Source of the DNA: Tethya wilhelma
Lineage: Eukaryota; Porifera; Demospongiae; Tethyida; Tethyidae
Length of the DNA: 64,000 bases
Direction: 5' to 3'
Assembly: GCA_964030475.1 (NCBI GenBank)
Contig: CAXIPT010000002.1
Span: 17,660,790 to 17,724,789, forward strand
This document shows positions 1 to 9,804 of this stretch, piece after piece. The translations under genes and the position numbers were made by a program. Numbering within the stretch: position 1 is the first letter of the stretch; each line of letters opens with the position of its first letter. A model generated the notes under the pieces. The model saw nothing but the letters and a program-made list of their open reading frames with translations. It was not told where the DNA came from and ran no database searches.

Positions 1-258
1 TTGCTCTCTCAGTTTGTGCAGTCCTTCAACAAGAGCCATTATGAGTACCATGTCTACCCTGGGTTAGGACACTGGTTTTGCCCTGAGGTGTGTGTGTGCT
101 GTAACTGTATAGTGTTAATTATAATCTGAGCAGCCAAACTTTAGTGAATGTGAAGTTTGGGTCCTATTATAAAATTAATGTTTGTTACATTTTTTTAAAA
201 ATAGGAGATGACCTACATTGGGGATTGGATAGAGAAGCATTTGCCTAGGGCAGAATAG
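1..258 (+). CDS. Acyl-protein thioesterase, 3' end only (copy 1)
   Basis: Two terminal exons are present, at 1-87 and 205-258. The first encodes the region around the catalytic histidine (YPGLGHW) and ends at a GT donor in phase 0. The second begins after an AG and encodes an amphipathic C-terminus ending IEKHLPRAE before a TAG stop. The family (LYPLA/APT) is alpha/beta hydrolases that remove palmitate from cysteines of cytosolic proteins. The upstream exons lie outside the window, so intactness cannot be judged. The exon is nearly identical to that of the copy ending at 2000, showing recent tandem duplication. Confidence 0.75.
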
Positions 259-596
259 TAAACTATAAACACTGTGTTGGGGGGCTTGAGCTCTTCAATT
301 TTATTCTTTGTAATTAATAATTATTTGTTTTTGCTGTGTTAATTAGGTGATACAGATCTTTTCTTGCACCACCCATGCACTTCAAATTGATTTAACGCAT
401 GCATGTTCAACCTTTTACCATTTATAATATTAAATTTTGACAGAATATCATGTATATGCATGTAAATAGTGACATGCCCTGTATCTCCCAAATCATGGAG
501 CTATATATAGTATTCTGGAGTGTGCCATAAATAGTTACTCTGGAAAATCTGTTTTTAATTACTGTTTTCCTTTTCAATGTCTCTTTCATGGATAGA
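259..596. other. Spacer between thioesterase copies, nothing recognised
   Basis: AT-rich sequence. I searched it for the missing 5' exons of the next thioesterase copy (the HGLGD oxyanion-loop exon and the first exon) and saw neither. Confidence 0.5.
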
Positions 597-2000
597 ATTG
601 ATATAGATCCAAAAGGTCAGCAGCTGCCAGAGGTATTATGTGTGTATATTTTTCTCTTTAAGGTTCCTTTTTTGAAAATATTTTTTACTTATATCTGTGT
701 CAGTATAAACCAAAGCCAAAAAACAAGTTTCTTTATCAGAGTCTTCCAGACCATCTTTCAATGATCTGTTGTTTTTAAAACAAGATGTCATTTCTACTAA
801 CAAAACAGTATAGGTGGAATAACAGTATACAAATGGGAAAAAAAAATTACAAAGTGCTTCAAAGATACATTGAAACCAATATAATATCAAAAACAATAAC
901 ACATGAAACGACCTCTTTAGAACAGATGCAGCCACCATCTCCGCATGTAGTGGTGTGATTCAATGCTAGTATACAAAGTGAAACACAGATAAGACATGCA
1001 TGGGAGAGTGCACTGTCACTTGTGATCAATCATGTGTGACATTAAATGCAGATGCTCAAGTAGCCATCGCATCATCACGTTTGTAGCACTCACGCACACA
1101 AATACACACTTCTTTTTGATAAAATCTTTATCATAGACAGAGAATCAAAACAGACGTGGTTGAGTTTAGTTTTCATCAACAAGAAAGTTAACTCAAAAAC
1201 AATGATAGCTATCTATACATGCACAAACATGTTTTTTTTTCTGAAAACAGCCAGACACATCTGTCATAGATAATCTACATAAGTAATTCTCCTTTTTTCC
1301 TATTTGTATGGCTACATAATTTTCTATATACATCTACTCCAGTTCACGAACTATTAGAAGAAGAGCAAAAAACTACTGGAATTCTATCAAACAGAATCTT
1401 ACTGGGTATGATAGACTATATACTATACTGAACTGCAACATTTTCCTTATCCACTTTCCTGAATCCAGGTGGAATCTCCCAAGGAGCAAGCCTAGCTATC
1501 TATTCAGCACTCACTTACAAGAAGTTGCTGGCTGGAATTGTGGCAAGAAGCCGGATACCAATACAGAGTGTGCTCGAAGAGGTATGTAATAATATTATGC
1601 CAAAGCGCTGATATTATACAATCATGTAATGCATGGTATATTGGGGAAACACATTACAATAAATGTAATTTCTGTACAGAATATAACAGAGGAGAACAAA
1701 GAAACTCCTTTTCTGCATTGCCATGGTGACAAAATGTAATTGTCCCGATATTGTGTCCAAATGTACATATATACAGGTGATAGCGACAATACTGTAAAAA
1801 TTGAGTGGGGGACATTGCTCTCTCAGTTTGTGCAGTCCTTCAACAAGAGCCATTATGAGTACCATGTCTACCCTGGGTTAGGACACTGGTTTTGCCCTGA
1901 GGTGTGTACATGCTTTTAGATTAAAATTAATACTATACCTACATTGTTTATTATGCTTTCACAGGAGATGGCCTACATTGAGAGTTGGATAGAGAACTGA
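597..2000 (+). pseudogene. Acyl-protein thioesterase copy 2, 5'-truncated and frameshifted
   Basis: Recognisable exons lie near 1341-1405 (HELLEEEQKTTG), 1467-1580 (nucleophile exon GGISQGASLA, Ser in GxSxG), 1687-1727 (HCHG), 1778-1902 (catalytic His exon) and 1965-2000. A weak match to the preceding exon ends near 645 but its frame and phase do not fit. Exons for the N-terminal half, including HGLGD, were not found. The last exon has a 4-bp insertion relative to copy 1 (WIEN then TGA, where copy 1 reads WIEKHLPRAE), shortening the C-terminus. I read this as a decaying duplicate; it could still be part of a chimeric transcript. Confidence 0.65.
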
Positions 2001-2272
2001 AGCATTTGCCATCTGCTGTGTGACATCTAGGATATGAAGAATAATAATGAATAATCACTATATATGCTTTGATTTGTGCTCTTCCACAATAATAGTTTGT
2101 GCACGTGGTGGGTGACATGTTAAATTTTTTTTCCAGTCCTGGCCCAGAGTGGCCTGTGTAACAAATTGTTGGTAAAGGGTCGATAACATTGAGGATTCAT
2201 AAACAGGGAGCGGAGTTCCATCTTATGTTGTCTTCAGTGCAACTAGTGATTGTGTCACTGTTCACCTTCATC
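2001..2272. other. Spacer and 5' region of thioesterase copy 3
   Basis: AT-rich, no exon seen. It would hold the promoter and 5' UTR of the gene starting at 2273. Confidence 0.4.
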
Positions 2273-3875
<1,603 letters not shown>

Positions 3876-4017
3876 GATTTTAGTCATGCATCAGTATAAT
3901 ATTATACGTGTCGTGAGATTAAAATTGAATTTATTTGATGTCATGGTTTGTAATTTATTATACTTTTGAGTGTTAATTGACAGCACACACTAACAGTAAC
4001 TGCTACCAATATGTGTC

Positions 4018-4080
4018 TATCTACATCAGAAAGAGCACTCCAGCTTTAAGCTGGTTTTGTGCACCTTTCGTCATGACAAC
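4018..4080 (-). promoter_or_regulatory. SECIS-like element B1
   Basis: On the minus strand: ATGA (4071-4074), a 12-nt stem arm, an AA bulge, a strong apical hairpin (CCAGCTT/AAGCTGG) and the return strand ending in TGAT (4025-4028). GAAAG pairs with CTTTC next to the non-canonical quartet. This matches the eukaryotic SECIS plan (quartet, unpaired AA, extra apical helix). It lies about 150 nt past the stop of terminal exon B1. An AATAAA on the minus strand (3930-3935) follows. Confidence 0.8.
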
Positions 4081-4225
4081 ACTACAGCACAAACAACATT
4101 ACAAGCCATACAAAAGCAATACCAGGTTGTATTTAGAACAAACACGAATCACTATAATAGATTATGTTGAAAGTAGTCAGTCACATGATTTTGATTGAAG
4201 CATACACACAGCTAAATTACAGTAA

Positions 4226-4372
4226 TTACAATACGGTGCATATTGAGCAGGCACCACGAGTGCGGATGCGATTTCTGGGATTCTCGGATCCTTCAGGGTT
4301 GGCCAACTTGTCCTGCACCAGTGTCCAGATGTCTCGCGGTACAGGTCTATCAGAGGCTCCTCCTAGATTCAT
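4226..4372 (-). CDS. Selenoprotein alternative terminal exon B1
   Basis: Phase-0 exon after a CAG acceptor (4373-4375). It encodes MNLGGASDRPVPRDIW, then a basic tail ending ACSICTVL before TAA. Its start matches the last exon of the paralogue at 31.3 kb (ENFGGAKDRPLPKDIW), which supports it as a true last exon. It could be joined in frame to the exon ending at 7769, giving about 252 residues. Type B differs from type A in carrying a CxxC motif (CSIC) near the C-terminus. Confidence 0.65.
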   Translation of the reverse strand: MNLGGASDRPVPRDIWTLVQDKLANPEGSENPRNRIRTRGACSICTVL

Positions 4373-4644
4373 CTGGTGGGATAATAATGAGAAAAATCTT
4401 GATTAAAAAATTTAATCTACTGCTAAAATCTCTCGTTCTATAATGGAATAATAGAAGCCCATATTCATTTAGTGTTTTTGGAGACAGTATAGTATTACAT
4501 TGAATACTGTTAATAGCAGGGATCGCACAGACATGCACCTCAAATATAAACAACATTAAGTGATAATAACAAATTAATTAAGATATGTGCATAAAAACAA
4601 TGGGATGTAGCATGTGAATAATTCATAGAGACGGGCATACACCA

Positions 4645-4710
4645 CGTCAACATCAGAAAGAGCACTCCAGCTTTGAACAGCCGGTTTGGTGTCTCTTTCG
4701 TCATGACAAA
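4645..4710 (-). promoter_or_regulatory. SECIS-like element A1
   Basis: On the minus strand: ATGA (4701-4704), AA in an internal loop, an apical GC-rich stem, and TGAT (4652-4655). The 3' arm is almost identical to that of element B1, indicating common descent. It lies about 250 nt past the stop of terminal exon A1. Confidence 0.78.
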
Positions 4711-4955
4711 AATCACAAAACCACTTCGTGCATCTCATCAACTATACTAGGCACAAATCAGCATTACTTTACTACACAAGTTATTACTCTCAAGTCTACA
4801 TTATACTTTCTCTACTAGGAATGGTGGTTTCTATCATAGCACAAGTAAAATAGAAAAAAAAATAGGGCAACTGGGAAAAAAAATCAATGGGGGGTAGAAC
4901 ATAAGCACAGTTAGGTAGCAAATAGGTATAAAAAAGAGCGTTGGTCGATCAAGTG

Positions 4956-5105
4956 TTAAGAGATTGTACAAATGGAGCCAGCACCACGGGTGCGAAGCTG
5001 GGGAGGAGGAGCGTCCTTTTGACCCTCAGGATCATCCATCTTAGCTTGGACTAGGGTCCAGATGTCCCGTGGAACAGGTCGATCACTGGCCCCTCCTAGA
5101 TTCAT
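4956..5105 (-). CDS. Selenoprotein alternative terminal exon A1
   Basis: Phase-0 exon after CAG (5106-5108), TAA at 4956-4958. It encodes MNLGGASDRPVPRDIW, then a proline-containing tail ending GAGSICTIS. It is the tandem twin of the exon at 6500-6649. Confidence 0.62.
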   Translation of the reverse strand: MNLGGASDRPVPRDIWTLVQAKMDDPEGQKDAPPPQLRTRGAGSICTIS

Positions 5106-5119
5106 CTGACAATATGCAG

Positions 5120-5419
5120 GTGACTCTGATCCAACCGTGCAGCTGAAGTGGGGATCAATGACCTCTCAGTTCATCCAGTCTTTCAACACAAGTCAGTATG
5201 ACTTCAAAGTGTACAATGGATTGGGCCATTCTTCATGTCCAGAGGTGCATACACATACCCTCATGCACTTACATACATGCATCGGTTGTAGACACATTCC
5301 CAATCCATGGTATCGTGAACACTGGCCCCTAAATCTATGATTTTTTGTTCTCCCAGGAATTGCATCATGTGCAAGAATGGCTGGACAAACACCTACCTCC
5401 AACTGGTGGACACATGTAG
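5120..5419 (+). pseudogene. Duplicated last two exons of the thioesterase
   Basis: Exons at 5120-5244 and 5357-5419 repeat exons 9 and 10 of the upstream gene, with splice sites and stop intact. No nucleophile-containing exons lie directly upstream, so this is not a gene on its own. It could act only as an alternative 3' end that adds nothing new to the protein. Confidence 0.75.
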
Positions 5420-5561
5420 GATTTTAGTCATGCATCAGTATAATATTATACGTGTCGTGAGATTAAAATTGAATTTATTTGATGTCATGGTTTGTAATTT
5501 ATTATACTTTTGAGTGTTAATTGACAGCACACACTAACAGTAACTGCTACCAATATGTGTC

Positions 5562-5624
5562 TATCTACATCAGAAAGAGCACTCCAGCTTTAAGCTGGTT
5601 TTGTGCACCTTTCGTCATGACAAC
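5562..5624 (-). promoter_or_regulatory. SECIS-like element B2
   Basis: Tandem twin of the element at 4018-4080, with ATGA at 5615-5618 and TGAT at 5569-5572. The core bases and the apical stem are unchanged. It follows terminal exon B2, and a minus-strand AATAAA lies at 5474-5479. Confidence 0.8.
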
Positions 5625-5769
5625 ACTACAGCACAAACAACATTACAAGCCATACAAAAGCAATACCAGGTTGTATTTAGAACAAACATGAATCACTATA
5701 ATAGATTATGTTGAAAGTAGTCAGTCACATGATTTTGATTGAAGCATACACACAGCTAAATTACAGTAA

Positions 5770-5916
5770 TTACAATACGGTGCATATTGAGCAGGCACCA
5801 CGAGTGCGGATGCGATTTCTGGGATTCTCGGATCCTTCAGGGTTGGCCAACTTGTCCTGCACCAGTGTCCAGATGTCTCGCGGTACAGGTCTATCAGAGG
5901 CTCCTCCTAGATTCAT
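5770..5916 (-). CDS. Selenoprotein alternative terminal exon B2
   Basis: Twin of exon B1, including the phase-0 acceptor, the CSIC motif and the TAA stop. It lies between terminal exon A2 and SECIS-like element B2. Confidence 0.65.
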   Translation of the reverse strand: MNLGGASDRPVPRDIWTLVQDKLANPEGSENPRNRIRTRGACSICTVL

Positions 5917-6188
5917 CTGGTGGGATAATAATGAGAAAAATCTTGATTAAAAAATTTAATCTACTGCTAAAATCTCTCGTTCTATAATGGAATAATAGAA
6001 GCCCATATTCATTTAGTGTTTTTGGAGACAGTATAGTATTACATTGAATACTGTTAATAGCAGGGATCGCACAGACATGCACCTCAAATATAAACAACAT
6101 TAAGTGATAATAACAAATTAATTAAGATATGTGCATAAAAACAATGGGATGTAGCATGTGAATAATTCATAGAGACGGGCATACACCA

Positions 6189-6254
6189 CGTCAACATCAG
6201 AAAGAGCACTCCAGCTTTGAACAGCCGGTTTGGTGTCTCTTTCGTCATGACAAA
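6189..6254 (-). promoter_or_regulatory. SECIS-like element A2
   Basis: Twin of the element at 4645-4710, with ATGA at 6245-6248 and TGAT at 6196-6199. It is the first SECIS met in the 3' UTR if the nearest terminal exon (6500-6649) is used, about 250 nt past that stop. A minus-strand ATTAAA at 5955-5960 could end such a transcript. Confidence 0.8.
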
Positions 6255-6499
6255 AATCACAAAACCACTTCGTGCATCTCATCAACTATACTAGACACAA
6301 ATCAGCATTACTTTACTACACAAGTTATTACTCTCAAGTCTACATTATACTTTCTCTACTAGGAATGGTGGTTTCTATCATAGCACAAGTAAAATAGAAA
6401 AAAAAATAGGGCAACTGGGAAAAAAAATCAATGGGGGGTAGAACATAAGCACAGTTAGGTAGCAAATAGGTATAAAAAAGAGCGTTGGTCGATCAAGTG

Positions 6500-7580
6500 T
6501 TAAGAGATTGTACAAATGGAGCCAGCACCACGGGTGCGAAGCTGGGGAGGAGGAGCGTCCTTTTGACCCTCAGGATCATCCATCTTAGCTTGGACTAGGG
6601 TCCAGATGTCCCGTGGAACAGGTCGATCACTGGCCCCTCCTAGATTCATCTGACATGTTTCACATTGTACGTGTGCATGTGTGGATGCATGCGTGTCATA
6701 TAACATTGCACCTTTGTATATATACAATTTATACACACAAAAGGCAACAACATAACTACACACATGCGCACACGCACACGCACACACACACGCACATGCG
6801 CACACGCACACACATACACAGGTGTATGGTTGTATGTTTACATGTGCGTGTGTACACCATGGTTACAAGAAGGACAGCCTTAGTTAACCAAATAATTTGA
6901 TGCCTGTAGACCCCAAAGTCACATACACTCATGCCACAGGAAGTGGCAAGACGAGACTGAACATGAGATGAGCTGACTAGAGCCAGCTAAGGTATGCAGT
7001 TAACAACCCATGCATTTTTGCACATGCAAGGACCTAAAGGTTAATTGCTGAAAAGAGTGACCACATTAGGAGCTCAAGAGTTGTAATTGAGAGGTTCTTG
7101 AAAAAACCAACACAAACAGAAGAGGGACAAACATATAACCTGATGTAATAGTAGCTAGCTGACTACCCAAACATGTGCAAAACACCTTGCAAGGGCTGGC
7201 TTTTTGGCTTCCAAGCTTAAGATGGAGCCGACTAGGCTAGACCAAGGTCGCTGGGCTATCATGGTGGTAAAGGTTACAATGTGCCACTGTCCAAACCAAT
7301 GGGCGGACTCATCTTGGAGTTGTTGGGAGTTGTTGAAAATAATCATTTATTTTAATTCCTTGATTAAACGAAATGAATTTGTGATGGGTGGATCCAGACA
7401 GATAAAGCACATAGAGGGCATTCTAACACTTGGATATTATCTGAAGATGTGAGATGCTCCCCCACACGCACACACCCATGAACACACACACCACAGCATA
7501 CCACAAATGAAGCAATTTTCATTGCATGAAGAGTCAGACACGCACATTTGCACACACATGCACAAACACACACTCATGCG

Positions 7581-7623
<43 letters not shown>

Positions 7624-8421
7624 TCATGCACGTAGACATAGACATATGCACGTAGACACATACTTATGTGAATCAATGGGATATAGTAGTGCACACACAC
7701 CGCTATCATAGATGCAATTACATGCATGAATACTATTCTACTAAAAAACAAAATAGAACAGAACTCACAAAGGAGGGGTTAATAGCCCAATTGAAGAGAA
7801 CAGTCTTGTCAGGTTTCACAGCAAGGACACCAGGTTGAGCAACACCATACTTGTAATTCTTGATCTTGGGGTGAACTTTGTAATAGCCCGAATCGGTTGC
7901 ATTCTCACCTCCAGAGATAACGATGGAGACAAGCTTCTGCTCATCAAGGTAGTTACGCAGCACGTGTGTTGGATCAGAGAACAGCTGGAGAACAAAGAGA
8001 AGAGATGAGAGGTGACTACTTTGCAAGAATAATTTGTGAAAAATCTAATCTTGAGATCTAGCTGGGATCCGAACCCAGGTCTTTCGAATTCTAGTCGAAG
8101 AGTTACTAGAACTCGTAGGCATTGGAGCAGAGATGCATACTTTGAATTTAATTGTGAGGTGTGCATGAATGTGCCATTTACAACACTAGGAATGCAATTA
8201 ATGATCTGCGGGTCATGAGAATGAACTTATGAATATTGAGGAATGAGGATTATTTTAGTATCAGTAATAAGTTATACCTGGAAGTTTAGTTGCCAGTCCT
8301 TCTTGGCTTGATCCACTGGTCCCTGAGGGTCAGCACTCACCCCAAATATTCCCACGTTCTTCCCCTTGAGCTCCTCATAGAGCTGGTTGAACTCTATGAG
8401 GTAGCTCTGAGTGTGAATGAC

Positions 8422-8458
<37 letters not shown>

Positions 8459-9411
8459 GTGTGTGTGTGTGTGTGTATGTGTGTAGAAACACAGGAAGTG
8501 CAGTCACATAGTAGCATTGTTGATAGACAGAAAAAACAGACAGCTTGTGTAGAATGGACAATGTGTCATGCACAAGAAGGTCATTTCACAACTGCACATA
8601 GAGAGAGGTCGCTATGCTTTTAGTAGACAATAATAATTATTAGTAGCTTAAAATGTAATATTTATGTGTCATGAATGCAATTGGAGATGAGTGCTTTGCA
8701 TAGCTGTTGTCTATAAACAGACTTTTAGAAATGCAAATCATTGCCACAACTGCGGACCAATAGCAAGGCGTTAGTCCAAGTTGTCCTGTAGCGTTCCTCC
8801 CGCCCTCTCCCACCCTACATTGACGACACCAACAGAGGAACACACTAGACTCAAAAGCACTGTCAACTGGAATGCTCATTACATTGCAAAAATGGATCAT
8901 TAGACACCTTGGCAAAAATTATTGGCATTTTTTTTTTCTTTCTGAACGTGTCTGCAGTGGTATACATATTTTGCATGCAGACAGGCTCTCATTTAGCAAA
9001 TGTAGTCACTATGAGAGTTGGAGCAGCAGCACACAGGGACACATACACACCTTACAGTAGGGTCACCACAGACCCCTGTAGTAGATGAGGAAAGTTGCAT
9101 CATATTGTTGGATGGTGGAGTTAAACCATGCAATGAGGTCATCAGGAGTACCACCGTCACCACCACTAGCGGCAGCTGCACCGTCTTCAGTGGTTGGAGC
9201 CACTTCTTCGGTCTTTTCAGTGGCTACAGAGAACATAAATCATAATTTGTACAAGCCTGATGTGGTCATAAAATAAATTGACAAAAAAGTGTATAAAATA
9301 TCTGGTACAAACTGTACCTGGAGTGTCTGAACTTTGTTCGTTTTCTTCAACCTGCGGTGTAACCACTTCAGTTTCGTCTGTCGCCATTATTTCAAACGTT
9401 GCTGCTGACAA
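6500..9411 (-). CDS. UxxC peroxiredoxin-like selenoprotein 1
   Basis: Exons 9318-9411, 9051-9223, 8278-8406, 7769-7984 and 6500-6649 join in frame to about 253 residues. Residue 85 is an in-frame TGA (9063-9065) in the motif YYRGLW-U-PYC, where thioredoxin-fold peroxiredoxin-like proteins have CxxC. The reading frame continues through TGA with PYCK, a proper GT donor, then SYLIEFNQ, GIFGVSAD and YGVAQPGVLAVKPD, typical of the PRX-like/AhpC-TSA fold. A SECIS-like hairpin lies past the stop, as a Sec gene requires. The N-terminal 60 residues are acidic and low complexity; two Met starts (9411 and 9387) are possible. The likely role is thiol or selenol redox activity in the cytosol. The function is inferred from the fold, and the substrate is unknown. 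Confidence 0.85.
6656..7768 (-). other. Intron 4 of selenoprotein 1 with CA microsatellites
   Basis: No coding exon was seen. It holds imperfect CA tracts at about 6763-6823 and 7571-7620. It is the intron whose acceptor choice would decide between the four terminal exons. Confidence 0.6.
8030..8142 (-). mobile_element. tRNA-derived SINE copy (intron 3 of selenoprotein 1)
   Basis: Read on the minus strand it shares a CTCTGCTCCAATGC leader and a GGTTCGGATCCCAGCTAGATC segment with the copy near 45.2 kb. That segment contains a B-box-like sequence (GGTTCGGATCC). The A box is more degraded here than in the other copy. Confidence 0.6.
8424..8477. repeat. (GT)n microsatellite
   Basis: A near-perfect GT tract just upstream (minus-strand sense) of selenoprotein 1 exon 3. 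Confidence 0.9.
9063..9065 (-). other. Predicted selenocysteine codon (TGA) of selenoprotein 1
   Basis: TGA read as Sec at the first position of UxxC. It is followed in the same exon by CCC TAC TGT AAG and then the donor, so the exon codes meaningfully past the TGA. Splicing away just before the TGA (TG|GTGACC) would delete the resolving Cys and put a stop across the next junction. Confidence 0.82.
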
Positions 9412-9804
9412 GTAAAATGTCTTTCTATGGGCGCTGCACTATGCTTTTATAAACAAGCACTCGGGTAAAGATCGCTGCATTTACTTGCTGTGTGTAATTA
9501 ATTTTGCCCGCGCAAAATTAAAAGCCGCGCCACGTGAGTTACAAATATTGCGCGCACTTAAATGTTTTGAAATGCCACACTCTACTGACAATACAATATG
9601 TATTCACAATGTACCTTCACACAAACAAGTAGAAATTCTTTAGTACATATATTATACACTATCAAGCTTTTGATAACAATCATGATGCAAAATATCACTA
9701 AAATGAGAGCATGTAAATAAAATTGCAACAACACCAATAATAATAATAACATACATGTAGTGGTTATCGCATTCATCTCCACGTGAATTTTGAAATAAAT
9801 TGTT
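9412..9804. other. Promoter region of selenoprotein 1 and 3' UTR of the EB1 gene
   Basis: The two minus-strand genes are tandem here. The part nearest 9412-9560 is richer in GC and CG dinucleotides than its surroundings, fitting a promoter. No ORF of interest. Confidence 0.45.

Larger units (their letters stand above)
5112..6655. repeat. Tandem duplication of 1,544 bp, unit 2
   Basis: Second unit of the duplication. Its left edge abuts the acceptor of terminal exon A1 and its right edge the acceptor of exon A2. The near identity means either a recent event or two haplotypes assembled head to tail. Confidence 0.92.

Noticed and set aside
8545..8565. Possible microexon encoding CPF-type residues on the minus strand of selenoprotein 1, which would replace the TGA
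   Set aside because: The segment reads C-P-F-Y-T but lacks AG and GT borders; the exon ending at 9051 already supplies PYC in frame after TGA.
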